Positions 1 to 9,639 are shown, counted from the first letter of the stretch. The stretch is 64,000 nucleotides of DNA from Mucilaginibacter sp. KACC 22063 (GCF_028736115.1 NZ_CP117877.1:2418001-2482000); one strand, 5' to 3'. The notes: a model not told the origin generated them from the letters alone. Program-made: numbers and translations.

Positions 1-2
1 AC

Positions 3-1379
3 ATGGCTAAGAAATCACCTGCTTTAGAGCAAATCGATAACTGGGAACAAATGTTTACCCAGTCGTCTGCTACAGTTTTACCTGCTAAAGGACCTCGTAC
101 ATTAGGCAGGTTGCTGATCGTGTTATTGGTCATCATCGTGATCATATTGTTTTTACCGTGGCGGCAAACCATCCCCGGGCGGGGAACAGTTACTGCGTTG
201 CGCCCGCAAGACAGGCCGCAGACCGTACAAAATCAAATTGGCGGCCGCATAGAGCGCTGGGCAGTACGCGAAGGACAGGAAGTTAAAAAAGGGGATACCA
301 TCCTGGTTATTTCCGAAACCAGTCAGTCATATTTTGACCCGCAATTACCCGAGCGTTTAAAGGAACAGCTAAATGCAAAGCAAGGAAGCGAAAAAGCTGC
401 CCTTGCAAAAATAGAAGCAACCAATGCACAGATTGCAGCTTTAAATAAAGGGCTAAAATTTCAGCTTACGTCTGCCGAGAATAAGGTAAAGCAGGCTGAA
501 AACTATGTTGATATTGATAAGGCCGATCTGACGGCTGTTCAAAAGTTTTATGACGTAAGTAAGGCGCGGTTAGACCGTTACGAGGCTGGTTACAAGAATG
601 GGTTGTTCTCTTTAACAGATATCGAATCGCGCAGACTGAAGTTGCAGGAAGATTATGCCAAGGTGATTAGCCAGCAAAATAAGCTGAACAACTCGCGTCA
701 GAATCTTTTAAACGCTCGTATTGAGTTAGACAACATTAGGGCTAAATACCAGGAATCACTTGCCAAAACACAATCAGACCTAAGCTCGGCAGTATCCAGC
801 AGGGCCAGTGTACAAGGTGAGATAGCAAAACTGCGCAATGATATATCAAATGTGGATATACGCAGAGGCTTATACATTGTACGTGCGCCACAGAGCGGTT
901 ATGTTGTTAAGACCCTGAAAGCCGGTATAGGTGAGAATATTAAGGAGGGCGAATCTATTGCTACCCTTCAACCTAAAATGCCTATGGTAGCTGCCGAACT
1001 TTATGTAAGAGCAATGGATGTTCCGTTGATCTTAGATACCAGTGATGTAAGGCTACAATTTGAGGGCTGGCCGTCTATACAGTTTGCTGGTTGGCCGTCA
1101 GTAGCGGTAGGTACCTTTGCCGGTAAAATATTTTCCATTGACCGCGTAAGCAGCAGTGGTGGCAAGTACAGGATATTGGTAAAACAAGCATTACCTGTTC
1201 CGTCAAAAGATGAACCATGGCCAGCACAGTTACGCCAGGGGTCTGGAGTGTATGGCCGCATCATTTTACGCTCGGTACCGGTATGGTACGAGATATGGCG
1301 ACAGCTGAACGGTTTCCCGCCAAGTCTTGAAAAAGAGCCGGCAAAAGAAAATACCGATGGTAAAGATAAAAAAGGTTGA
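3..1379 (+). CDS. HlyD-family membrane fusion (periplasmic adaptor) protein
   Basis: 458 residues. A cytoplasmic N-terminus is followed by one membrane segment (about residues 36-52), a biotinyl-lipoyl-like hairpin (about 77-105, with GGRIERWAVREGQEVKKGD), a long coiled-coil stretch (about 115-290) and a returning lipoyl/beta-barrel half (RAPQSGYVVKTLKAGIGE). This is the architecture of type I secretion or peptide-export adaptors that link an inner-membrane ABC exporter to an outer-membrane channel. The TolC-like gene 24 bp downstream is the natural partner. The ATG lies at the very edge of the window, so a longer N-terminus is possible, but this start gives the usual short cytoplasmic tail. 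The ABC exporter is presumably just upstream, outside the window (inference). The substrate cannot be told from this sequence. Confidence 0.9.
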   Translation: MAKKSPALEQIDNWEQMFTQSSATVLPAKGPRTLGRLLIVLLVIIVIILFLPWRQTIPGRGTVTALRPQDRPQTVQNQIGGRIERWAVREGQEVKKGDTILVISETSQSYFDPQLPERLKEQLNAKQGSEKAALAKIEATNAQIAALNKGLKFQLTSAENKVKQAENYVDIDKADLTAVQKFYDVSKARLDRYEAGYKNGLFSLTDIESRRLKLQEDYAKVISQQNKLNNSRQNLLNARIELDNIRAKYQESLAKTQSDLSSAVSSRASVQGEIAKLRNDISNVDIRRGLYIVRAPQSGYVVKTLKAGIGENIKEGESIATLQPKMPMVAAELYVRAMDVPLILDTSDVRLQFEGWPSIQFAGWPSVAVGTFAGKIFSIDRVSSSGGKYRILVKQALPVPSKDEPWPAQLRQGSGVYGRIILRSVPVWYEIWRQLNGFPPSLEKEPAKENTDGKDKKG

Positions 1380-1403
1380 TCTGATCATTTAAATAAGCAA
1401 TTC

Positions 1404-2858
1404 ATGTATAGACCACATATAAAGGTTAAGCAAATTGGCTTGTTGCTGGTGATGCTGCTCAACTTTGCAGTAGCGTGGGCACAAAACAAGCCAACTGCTG
1501 ATACCACAAAAGTTTTTTCACTCGAAGATTTAAGGATGATGGTATTCAGGTATCATCCCATTATAAAACAGGCCGCGTTATTTACACAAACAGCCAAAGC
1601 TAACGTATTACAATCGCTGGGTTATTTTGATCCGGCGCTGAAAGCCAGTTTCGGTAGCAAAATGTTCGGCAATACAGAATATTATAACCACTGGGATAGC
1701 GAGCTTAAAGTGCCGCTATGGTTAGCAGGCGCAGACTTAAAAGTAGGCTACGACCGTAATGTGGGTACCTATACTAATCCTGAAACCCGTACCAGTTTAG
1801 ACGGATTAACGGGGGTAGGTATCAGTATACCATTAGGTCAGGGTTTAATTATCGACTCCAGGCGGAACACGCTTCGTCAGGCTAAAATTATGGTGCAATA
1901 TGCCGAAGCCGAGCAGGTAAAACAAGTGAACGGCACCTGGTATGAAATTGTTAAGGATTATTGGGCATGGTATTATGCTTATCGCCAGTTGGTACTTTCA
2001 CAGGAAGGGGTGGAGCTGGCCGAGCGCCGTTTTAAAGCAGTAAATACACAGACAAAATTAGGCGATAAAGCTTCGATTGATTCTGTTGAGGCTTACATCA
2101 CCGTGCAGGAGCGTATTGTGCAACTGGATAAAAACAAGGTGGAGTTGCAAAACGCAAGGCTGTTATTATCAAATCACTTATGGAATGAAGAGGGTAGCCC
2201 GCTTGAATTACCTGCTGACGCTATACCACAGATGGTTGGCGTAAACATTGAAAAGCCAAGCCGTATGGTACTTGATACTTTGGTACAAAAGGCAGCCAAC
2301 CAACATCCGGAGTTAGTAAAGTTACGTACTAAAGGCAGCCAGTTAGCGGTAGAACGCAGTTACCGCCAGGAGATGCTGAAACCCAAGATCAACGTATCGG
2401 GTACGCTGTTATCTAAGCGCCGCAGCTTCGATTCTTACGTTCCAGGTTATTATGATTACAACTGGAGCAATTACAAAGTGGGGCTTGATTTTGTGTTCCC
2501 CTTGTTCTTGCGTTCAGAACGAGGTAAGCTAAGGGAAGTAAAGCTGAAGCAACAACAGTTGGATTATGACATTCAGCAGTCTGGCAGGGAGATTAAAAAC
2601 GATGTCCTTTCTGCTTACAACGACCTTACTGCTTATGAGGCACAGATAAACGTGCAGGCGCAAAGCGTAAAAAACCAGGAAGCACTGCTTAAAGGCGAAA
2701 TGCAAAAGTTTGAACTGGGAGAAAGTACCCTGTTCCTGATCAACAGCCGCGAAACAAAGCTGATTGATATGCGAATTAAACTGGAAAGTATGATTGCCGG
2801 TTATGAAAAATCACTCGCCGCATTATATTACAAAGCGGGTAGCAGGCAACAGCTATAA
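1404..2858 (+). CDS. TolC-like outer membrane efflux protein
   Basis: 484 residues with a signal peptide (cleavage near AVAWAQ, about residue 27). The body has the two-fold repeat of the OEP family: helical hairpins rich in Gln, Lys and Leu (around residues 150-260 and 385-460) alternating with beta-strand segments such as GVGISIPLGQG and VGLDFVFPLF. Length fits TolC-like channels. It follows the HlyD-family adaptor by 24 bp on the same strand, so the two very likely form the adaptor and outer-membrane duct of one export machine. A rho-independent terminator follows the stop codon. Substrate unknown. Confidence 0.9.
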   Translation: MYRPHIKVKQIGLLLVMLLNFAVAWAQNKPTADTTKVFSLEDLRMMVFRYHPIIKQAALFTQTAKANVLQSLGYFDPALKASFGSKMFGNTEYYNHWDSELKVPLWLAGADLKVGYDRNVGTYTNPETRTSLDGLTGVGISIPLGQGLIIDSRRNTLRQAKIMVQYAEAEQVKQVNGTWYEIVKDYWAWYYAYRQLVLSQEGVELAERRFKAVNTQTKLGDKASIDSVEAYITVQERIVQLDKNKVELQNARLLLSNHLWNEEGSPLELPADAIPQMVGVNIEKPSRMVLDTLVQKAANQHPELVKLRTKGSQLAVERSYRQEMLKPKINVSGTLLSKRRSFDSYVPGYYDYNWSNYKVGLDFVFPLFLRSERGKLREVKLKQQQLDYDIQQSGREIKNDVLSAYNDLTAYEAQINVQAQSVKNQEALLKGEMQKFELGESTLFLINSRETKLIDMRIKLESMIAGYEKSLAALYYKAGSRQQL

Positions 2859-2864
2859 TGACTT

Positions 2865-2896
2865 AAGGGCCAGGTTGAAATATACTTGGCCTTTTT
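2865..2896 (+). terminator. Rho-independent terminator after the TolC-like gene
   Basis: AAGGGCCA pairs with TGGCCTTT (8 bp, one G-U) across a 14-nt loop and runs into a T-rich tract, beginning 6 bp after the TolC-like stop codon. It closes the two-gene export operon. Confidence 0.7.
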
Positions 2897-2957
2897 GATT
2901 TTAAAACGAGCTGGAAATATTTAGAAAGATTTAAAATGTTTTTGCCCGGCGTTCGTC

Positions 2958-2965
2958 TACCTTTG
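2958..2965 (+). promoter_or_regulatory. Possible Bacteroidota -7 element upstream of the metallophosphoesterase
   Basis: TACCTTTG matches the TAnnTTTG -7 consensus exactly and lies 19 bp before the ATG at 2985. The nearest upstream TTTG is only 13 bp away, shorter than the usual spacing, so only the -7 half is supported. Confidence 0.35.
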
Positions 2966-2984
2966 AAACGCGTTCGTTATTTAT

Positions 2985-4180
2985 ATGGCAAAAAGGCTCC
3001 CTCTAATACTACTGCTCTTCCTGGTGGGCGATATTTATTTTTACCAGGCTGTTACTACTCTTACTCAAAACTCACTGCTTAATTTCAGTTACTGGCTTAT
3101 TGATATACTGCTTATTACAGGTATTGTATCTATTGTATTTGTGCGCAGGGCAGGTAATAATGTGCAACGTTTAATTGCAGTACTAATGGCAGCAATGCTG
3201 CTTATATTTATACCCAAACTGTTTTCTGCACCGATATTATTAGCTGAAGATGTAGTCAGAATGTTTAGTGGCTTTCCACCCAGAAGCATTTATGTGAGCG
3301 AGGCTACGCTTGCATTTGCAGGTATCATCTTCCTGGTTATTCTTTTTGGCTTAACCCGTGGTAAGCATTTTTACAGGGTAAGGCGGGAAACGATCTATTT
3401 CCCTGATCTTCCACAGGTGTTTGATGGATTTACCATTACACAGTTATCAGATATACATTCTGGCAGTTTTGATGATGCTAAAGGTGTAAAAAAGGGCATT
3501 GACCTGGTGAACGCTCAAAAAAGCGATTTGCTCTTATTTACAGGCGATCTGGTCAACAACATGGCTACAGAAATGGACCCTTGGACACCTTTATTCAAAA
3601 AGTTAGAGGCGCCTTACGGTAAGTACTCGGTATTGGGTAACCATGATTATGGTGATTACATTAAATGGGAGAGTATTTCGGCTAAAGAAGCTAACCTGAA
3701 ACGACTGAAAGCTGTACATGGTGAAATGGGCTTTAAGCTTTTGCTGAACGAGACGGTTACCATCAGTAAAGAAGGTCAAAGCATCGCGCTTATAGGTGTA
3801 GAAAACTGGGGCAAAGGTGGGTTTCACAAATACGGTGATTTGAGAAAAGCAACGGCAAGTATCCCTGCCAACTCCTTCAAAATATTAATGTCGCATGATC
3901 CTTCGCACTGGGACGAAGTGGTTTTAGATCACGATCAGCATGTGCATTTAACCCTTTCAGGCCATACGCATGGTATGCAATTCGGTATAGAGCTGTTTGG
4001 CTTAAGTGGAGCCCGATAAAATATGTTTACAAGCAATGGGCCGGCCTTTACAATCAGGCAGGCAAATACTTGTATGTAAACCGGGGCTTCGGTTTTCTGG
4101 GCTTAAAGGGAAGGATAGGTATATGGCCTGAAATTGCGGTGCTTACCTTAAAAAGAAGCAGCACTAAGCAGACGGCATAG
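2985..4180 (+). pseudogene. Membrane-anchored metallophosphoesterase, interrupted by a one-base frameshift
   Basis: Calcineurin-like metallophosphoesterase with an N-terminal membrane region (hydrophobic segments near residues 5-22, 35-53, 63-85 and 108-122) and the metal-binding motifs in order: SDIH (D156, H158), GD (187-188), GNHD (218-221), H304 and GHTHG (326-330). The open frame stops at 4017-4019 after residue 344. The missing C-terminus continues in another frame (FKWSPIKYVYKQWAGLYN through RGFGFLGLKGRIGIWPEIA) to a stop at 4178-4180. Restoring one T near 4001-4004 gives about 398 residues, normal for the family. All metal ligands precede the break, but the family's C-terminal strand is lost in the 344-residue product. 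Either a sequencing or assembly error or a recent mutation; the sequence alone cannot decide. Overlaps the 3' end of the convergent histidine kinase by 17 bp. Confidence 0.8.
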
Positions 4181-6086
4181 CAATATAAAATGTGGTACCG
4201 TTTCCTTCTTCGCTTTCCAGCCAGATACGGCCATTATTGGCTTTAACAAAATCTTTGGTTAACATTAAACCCAGTCCGCTGCCTTTTTCTTTATTAGTAC
4301 CGAAGTTTACTTTAAGGTTGCTGGTTAAAAACACCGATTGCTGATCTTTGCTTATACCTATGCCAGTATCTTTAACCGAAAAAATAATCTCTTTTTTCTT
4401 GGCCGGCATTTGTGCATCTATTTCAATAGCACCTCCCTGGTAGCTAAATTTGATGGCATTTGATATTAAGTTACGAATGATGAATTCAAAATGATCGGCA
4501 TCTGCTTTAAGTGCAACATAGTTGGGTATATTGTCGCGGATATCAATATGCTTTTGCGCCGCCTGTTGCGATAGTAAAGTTATTGAACGTTCCACCACCG
4601 GCTTGGCGCTAAAGTCAGTAGGATTTACTTTAATGCCTTGCAGCTGCGCTTTGCCCCATTCAAACAAGGCTTTCAGTAATTCTAATGAGGCCGTGGTTTG
4701 CTTGCGCAATTCGGCTATCATGCCCTTCATTTCAGCCTCGGTAAAGTCTTCAGTTTCCATCATTTCAAAAAGCTGTGCTGCACTGCCGGCAGGACCTTTC
4801 AGGTCATGGCCGATCACTGAAAATAATGTATCCTTTACCTGGTTTGATGCGCGTAGCTCTTCGTTCAGCTTTTTGACCTTTCGCAGGTATACCCACAATA
4901 GTATTAGTGCAATTATAACGGCTATTAAGGCAATAATGCCGAATAGCAACTCACGCCCTTCAATGCGATTGACTTTTTCCAGTGTACCCACCTTTTCGCG
5001 TGAGCTTTCCAACGCATAGCTGCTATCCAGGGCGGCAATGTCTTTTACTGTATCTGCATTGAGCAGGCTATCTACAAGGCGGTGCTGTTCTTCCAGAGCG
5101 GCTATGGCTTCGTTGTAGTTTTTTTGCTGGCGATACACACCGGCCAACGCGGCAAAAATGCGTGCCTGTAATTTTGGCTCTTTGAGGTTCTCGGCAATGC
5201 TGAGCGCTTGTTTTAAATCTGATATACTGGTAGCTGCATCCTGCTTTTTCAAAATACCGGCAATGCTGATCAGCGCTTCGGCCTGCTCGTCAGCTTCGTG
5301 ATATTTTTTGGCTTCGCTTAAAGCTTGCTTATAGGTATTTAAGGCTTTGTTTTCGTCATGAGCCTGCTCGAGCGCCTTACCATCGGTATTTAACAAATGC
5401 ACCTCGGTATCGCGCGATGCCTGCCGCCTGCTTTTACTGATGCCCTCTTCAAGGTAATGCATCGCAGTTTTAGTATCACCTTTTTTCAGATACAGCTGAC
5501 CGATGTTTTCCAGTAACTGAAAATAAGCTTCCGGCTCTTTCTTGCGGTTTTCATATTGGGCAAGAGCGCGCGAATAATAACTGATCGCTTTATCAAAATT
5601 TCCCTTCTCTTCGTTGAGTTTGCCCATAGCCTCGTATGATGCAATAACGCCGCTACTGTCGCGCGTATCGCGGTAGTATTGCATGGCGCGGCCAATGTCT
5701 TTCTCGTCCTTGTCCAACACGCCAAGCTGGTCGTAGGTACGTGCTATACCCGATACATCATGCAGGCGCCGAAAAATATTCAATGCCTCGTTGAAAAAGC
5801 TTCGTGCCAGTTCTTTATGGTTATGCAAAGCGTTAACAAGACCTAATTGTTCCAGAAAGGCGGCGAGACTCTCTCGGTCGTTTTTCTGTTCAGACAGCTT
5901 AACGCCAAGATTAGCATAGTGAACAGCAGAATCGGGTTGATCCTGCATGTAAGCTTTACTGATGTTTAAATATAGTTTTATCTTTTCTGCATCAGGCGCA
6001 TGCTGTAAACGAGCAAGTTGTGTAGCCGGCCGCTGTGCAAACGCATTAAACGAGCAGAGAATAATTAGGGCAAGAAAGTAACGCAT
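4164..6086 (-). CDS. TPR-containing sensor histidine kinase
   Basis: 640 residues. Signal peptide (residues 1-18), then about 320 residues of tetratricopeptide repeats predicted in the periplasm, a membrane segment (379-401), a DHp domain with the phosphoacceptor in GHDLKGP (H427), and an HATPase_c domain with N-box (RNLISNAIKFS, 538-548), G1 box (DTGIG, 573-577) and G2 box (GSGLGL, 602-607). All catalytic motifs are intact. The TPR-sensor layout is common in Bacteroidota; no response regulator is adjacent, so it is an orphan kinase here. Its first 36 codons and upstream DNA are duplicated at 6825-6987. The stimulus is unknown. Confidence 0.92.
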   Translation of the reverse strand: MRYFLALIILCSFNAFAQRPATQLARLQHAPDAEKIKLYLNISKAYMQDQPDSAVHYANLGVKLSEQKNDRESLAAFLEQLGLVNALHNHKELARSFFNEALNIFRRLHDVSGIARTYDQLGVLDKDEKDIGRAMQYYRDTRDSSGVIASYEAMGKLNEEKGNFDKAISYYSRALAQYENRKKEPEAYFQLLENIGQLYLKKGDTKTAMHYLEEGISKSRRQASRDTEVHLLNTDGKALEQAHDENKALNTYKQALSEAKKYHEADEQAEALISIAGILKKQDAATSISDLKQALSIAENLKEPKLQARIFAALAGVYRQQKNYNEAIAALEEQHRLVDSLLNADTVKDIAALDSSYALESSREKVGTLEKVNRIEGRELLFGIIALIAVIIALILLWVYLRKVKKLNEELRASNQVKDTLFSVIGHDLKGPAGSAAQLFEMMETEDFTEAEMKGMIAELRKQTTASLELLKALFEWGKAQLQGIKVNPTDFSAKPVVERSITLLSQQAAQKHIDIRDNIPNYVALKADADHFEFIIRNLISNAIKFSYQGGAIEIDAQMPAKKKEIIFSVKDTGIGISKDQQSVFLTSNLKVNFGTNKEKGSGLGLMLTKDFVKANNGRIWLESEEGNGTTFYIAMPSA

Positions 6087-6137
6087 GGTTTATAAAAGTA
6101 CGAAAATCTGTTAAACGGAAAACGTTTAATCAGGGTT
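5975..6137 (-). repeat. Direct repeat copy 1: histidine-kinase 5' end and upstream region
   Basis: This 163-bp block holds codons 1 to about 36 of the histidine kinase plus 51 bp upstream of its ATG. It recurs at 6825-6987, offset by exactly 850 bp with no gaps. The 51 upstream bases are identical in both copies; the coding part differs at about a dozen or more positions, mostly near the far end. Confidence 0.95.
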
Positions 6138-6197
6138 ATGATTTGCATCTCTGTTATTTGTAATTAAATATCAATGGGCATAAAGATTAATACCTTT

Positions 6198-6731
6198 TTA
6201 GATCTTTTCATCCGCATAATAAACCATCTTATCTTTTAGATTTATAAAAATAAGTTGTGCGGAATTAGGATTTAAGCCAACATATCCTATAATACAAGAG
6301 TATATATAGTAATCTTGTGTTTTTATATTTTTTTCTTTGGGAAACCAAGTCGTTTCACCTTGCGATCTGGCTATAAAACTAACTGCCTCATCGAGGACTT
6401 GGGGAAGCTTATCACCACGATACCATTTGCCTCTTATAACATTCGCATTTTCCAGCTCTTCTTTAGTTACATGATTGATTTTGATTGAGTATTCCGTCAA
6501 ATGATCTCCTGTTAGTGACGTAGGGGTGGAATAGCTATGCATGACCCTTTCAATCCTTTGCTCTCCAAGGCCGCACCAATTCAAAACAAATCTAACATCG
6601 GATACGGTTGCCTGGTCAATTTCTACAGTGTCACCTACAGTCATAGAATAAATCATATAGCCTGTAAATACCATAATGGCTATCAGTGAAAAGCCACCCC
6701 AGACTACTAATATCCGTTGCCAAAGTTTCAT
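6198..6731 (-). CDS. Membrane-anchored protein of unknown function
   Basis: 177 residues with one N-terminal membrane segment (about residues 8-30) and a soluble, presumably periplasmic remainder containing WCGLGEQRIERVMHSY and ending in a strand-rich region (SAQLIFINLKDKMVYYADE). I do not recognise the family. It sits between the two copies of the histidine-kinase 5' region, so it may have arrived with, or been trapped by, that rearrangement (inference). AT-rich upstream DNA. Codon use looks native. Confidence 0.7.
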   Translation of the reverse strand: MKLWQRILVVWGGFSLIAIMVFTGYMIYSMTVGDTVEIDQATVSDVRFVLNWCGLGEQRIERVMHSYSTPTSLTGDHLTEYSIKINHVTKEELENANVIRGKWYRGDKLPQVLDEAVSFIARSQGETTWFPKEKNIKTQDYYIYSCIIGYVGLNPNSAQLIFINLKDKMVYYADEKI

Positions 6732-6816
6732 AATTTTTAATTAAATATAAATATATTAAAAAGTACTTTGTATTTCAAAGTTGTACTGTGTACAAATGTA
6801 TTGATCGTTCTATTAT

Positions 6817-6936
6817 TTAAGTATTTTTTATCCTTTCGACATCAGATGCATGCTGTAAACGGGCAAGTTGTGTAGCCGGCCGCTGTGCAAACGCATTGAA
6901 CGAGTAGAGAATAATCAGGGCAAGAAAGTAACGCAT
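6817..6936 (-). pseudogene. 39-codon remnant of a second histidine-kinase gene
   Basis: Reading leftward from 6936, the copy encodes a 39-residue peptide beginning MRYFLALIILYSFNAFAQ and then RPATQLARLQHASDVERIK before a TAA at 6817-6819. It matches residues 1-36 of the intact kinase at 6086 with conservative changes; several codon differences are synonymous (CTA/CTG, TTT/TTC, GCT/GCC, GCG/GCA). The signal peptide is intact, so a short exported peptide could still be made, but a decayed fragment is the simpler reading. Confidence 0.75.
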
Positions 6937-6987
6937 GGTTTATAAAAGTACGAAAATCTGTTAAACGGAAAACGTTTAATCAGGGTT
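6825..6987 (-). repeat. Direct repeat copy 2 of the histidine-kinase 5' region
   Basis: Second copy of the block at 5975-6137. It keeps the ATG (6934-6936), the signal-peptide code and the complete upstream 51 bp, and ends abruptly near 6825. It implies that a second kinase gene once existed here or that an ectopic duplication took place. Confidence 0.95.
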
Positions 6988-7185
6988 TTGTACTTTGTTG
7001 CTTACGACAGATATGAGATAAATAAATAAGTTTGAACAATTATTGATGATACACAAGCGTACGCATGGTGTTCGTTTGTGATACAATGATTCAATAAGCT
7101 GTTTTTTATATCTATTTAAAAATTAAATACTTGCGTTTTTGGAATGCGTTTTATATTAATCTAATACAGCATTAAAGCATTTATC
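6988..7185. other. Intergenic DNA upstream of the permease
   Basis: The 6732-7185 gap holds the kinase remnant above; the rest (6988-7185) is AT-rich and carries no gene I can support. A weak dyad near 7029-7065 (CACAAGCG against CGTTTGTG) is too imperfect to call. Confidence 0.6.
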
Positions 7186-9618
7186 ATGATTAAGAACTTT
7201 TTAAAAATTGCATTTAGAAATATGCTGAGGCATAAGGGCTATTTTGCCATTAATGTTTTAGGACTTGCCATCGGGTTATCGATATGCCTGATGATCAGCT
7301 TATTTGTTATTGATGAATTAAGTTATGATCGTTATAATGAAAATGCTGACCGCATATACAGAGTTAATACTGAAATAAAAGTTAATGGCAGCGGTACACC
7401 ATCGCGCAGTACACCGGCTCCACTGGCTGATAAGCTGATGAAAGATTACCCTCAAATTGAGCAAGCCACCCGCATTGGCGGCGGAGATAATATGCTTGTT
7501 TTAAAAGGTACAGAAACTTTTATTGAGCCTGGTTCTTTTTTTGCAGACGCTAATATATTTAATGTTTTTTCATTACCTCTGATTGCCGGTGATACCAAAA
7601 CAGCATTAGCGCAACCCAATACGATGGTTGTTTCTGCCTCAATGGCACGTAAATACTTTAATTCAACTGATGTAATAGGAAAAACACTTAAAGTAAACAA
7701 TTCGGAGTATTATAAAATTACCGGTGTAATAGAAGATATGCCTGCGGCATCACACTTACATTTTAATTCAATAAGATCAGTAGTCAGTCAAGCGCAAAGC
7801 CGGTCGGATTTTTGGCTTAACAACATGTATTCTACCTATGTACTTGTGCGACCGGGTGTGACGCGACAAAACCTGGATAGTTTTTTGCGAACCATTGCCG
7901 CAAAATATGCTGAACCCCAGGTAATGAGCACCGTGCATAGTTCATTTGCAGATCTTGAGAAAAAAGGGGATTATTTTAAATACAAATCAATTCCTTTAAC
8001 AGAAATCCACCTGCACTCTAATGTTACCAATGAAGCAGAGCCATCAGGCGATGTACGCTATGTATATATGTTTATTTTAATAGGGATAATCATTATAGCC
8101 ATTGCATGTGTTAATTTTACCAACCTGTCTACAGCACGCTCGGCAGGGCGTTCAAAAGAGGTTGGCATACGAAAAGTTTTAGGTTCGGATCGTAAAAACC
8201 TGATCACACAGTTTCTGACAGAATCTATCATAACCAGTTTAATCGCATTAACTATCGCCTTGGTAATAACAATGCTGTGCCTGCCTTACTTTAACCAAAT
8301 TGCCGGTAAAGCCATTACTTTTGGCTTTGTAACTAACATTAAATTATTGATTGCAGTTGTATTGGTTACCGTTGTTATTGGTTTTTTAGCAGGCATATAT
8401 CCAGCCTTCTATTTATCTGCATTTGAACCGATACAGGTTTTAAAAGGGCGGCTTTCTACAGGATTTAAAGGTAGCTGGCTAAGAAATATCCTTGTTGTTT
8501 TTCAGTTTACAGCGGCAATAGTTTTAATTGTATGTACACTGATTATTTATAGCCAGCTTCAATATATCCATAATAAGGATTTGGGTTATAACAGAGAGCA
8601 TGTTGTTGTACTTAAAAACGCTTATGCATTAGGTGACCATGCACAGGCATTTAAAAATGAAGTACTAAAGATACCGGGAGTAACAGCAGGGGCGCGTGCC
8701 GGTACCTTGCCTACTGAATCAGCTAATCAGTGGAATACCAATGCGCTTTCTAAAGATGCGACCATGAATGCGGCAAACTTGTCTGTGCTGGTAGATTGGT
8801 CTGTTGATGCTGATTATATTAATGCCTTGGGAATAAAGATGGCATCAGGAAGAAATTTTTCTCCGGAGATGGCAACCGATTCAAATGCTATATTGATTAA
8901 CGAGACAGCTGCACGTGAATTAGGATTAAGAAATCCACTTCAGGAAAAATTATTTGATCTCGATCAGCAACGTCATGCTTTTTCACATCAAATCATAGGG
9001 GTTGTTAAAGATTTTAATGCAGGTTCGCTTCGTGATAAAACATTGCCGATGGTTTTCAGGCTAACTAAATATGGCGATAGTTTTATATTTCGCATACAGT
9101 CCAAAGATATCCATTCAGTTATGACGCAGATCGAAAATAAATACCATGCAATGGACAGCAATATGGCCGGTCAGCCGTTCTTGTTTTCTTTTCTCGACGA
9201 AGATTTTAATAAATTATATCAATCAGAGCAGCGTACAGGCAAGCTGTTTGTTACGTTTGCTTTATTAACTATCTTAATTGCTTGTTTGGGCTTGTTTGGA
9301 TTAATAACCTATGCTGCAGAACAGCGAAATAAAGAAATTGGTATCCGTAAAGTTCTTGGAGCCTCTGTTGCCAATGTAACGGCATTATTATCAATGGATT
9401 TTATTAAGCTTGTGCTCGTTGCAATTGTTTTGGCGAGTCCAATTGCATGGATAGCCATGCACCAGTGGTTGCAAGGGTTTGCTTACCGGGTGTCTATCAG
9501 TGGCTGGTCATTCTTAATTGCTGCGATGTCTGCTATTATCATTGCCTTATCAACAGTCAGCTTTCAGGCTTTAAAAGCAGCACTTGCTAACCCGGTTAAC
9601 AGTTTAAGAAGCGAATAA
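7186..9618 (+). CDS. ABC transporter permease (MacB/FtsX-like)
   Basis: 810 residues. The N-terminus (FLKIAFRNMLRHKGYFAINVLGLAIG) is the hallmark of Bacteroidota MacB-type permeases. It is followed by a large periplasmic MacB_PCD domain, an FtsX domain (from about residue 285; GIRKVLGSDRKNLITQFLTES), a second periplasmic domain (about 455-680) and a second FtsX domain with the parallel motif GIRKVLGASVANVTALL. This duplicated form is typical of the phylum. No ATP-binding subunit lies next to it, so the ATPase must come from elsewhere. Likely role: mechanotransmission-type export or lipoprotein/antibiotic efflux; the substrate is unknown. Monocistronic, ending at a bidirectional terminator shared with tRNA-Gly. 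Confidence 0.9.
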   Translation: MIKNFLKIAFRNMLRHKGYFAINVLGLAIGLSICLMISLFVIDELSYDRYNENADRIYRVNTEIKVNGSGTPSRSTPAPLADKLMKDYPQIEQATRIGGGDNMLVLKGTETFIEPGSFFADANIFNVFSLPLIAGDTKTALAQPNTMVVSASMARKYFNSTDVIGKTLKVNNSEYYKITGVIEDMPAASHLHFNSIRSVVSQAQSRSDFWLNNMYSTYVLVRPGVTRQNLDSFLRTIAAKYAEPQVMSTVHSSFADLEKKGDYFKYKSIPLTEIHLHSNVTNEAEPSGDVRYVYMFILIGIIIIAIACVNFTNLSTARSAGRSKEVGIRKVLGSDRKNLITQFLTESIITSLIALTIALVITMLCLPYFNQIAGKAITFGFVTNIKLLIAVVLVTVVIGFLAGIYPAFYLSAFEPIQVLKGRLSTGFKGSWLRNILVVFQFTAAIVLIVCTLIIYSQLQYIHNKDLGYNREHVVVLKNAYALGDHAQAFKNEVLKIPGVTAGARAGTLPTESANQWNTNALSKDATMNAANLSVLVDWSVDADYINALGIKMASGRNFSPEMATDSNAILINETAARELGLRNPLQEKLFDLDQQRHAFSHQIIGVVKDFNAGSLRDKTLPMVFRLTKYGDSFIFRIQSKDIHSVMTQIENKYHAMDSNMAGQPFLFSFLDEDFNKLYQSEQRTGKLFVTFALLTILIACLGLFGLITYAAEQRNKEIGIRKVLGASVANVTALLSMDFIKLVLVAIVLASPIAWIAMHQWLQGFAYRVSISGWSFLIAAMSAIIIALSTVSFQALKAALANPVNSLRSE

Positions 9619-9639
9619 GAAAGTACATTTTACTATCAA

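Noticed and set aside
4522..5019. 165-codon frame opposite the histidine kinase
   Set aside because: Antisense shadow of the DHp/HATPase coding region; Ser/Cys-rich and without family features.
7029..7065. Dyad upstream of the permease as an operator
   Set aside because: Arms match imperfectly and no regulator or second copy supports it.
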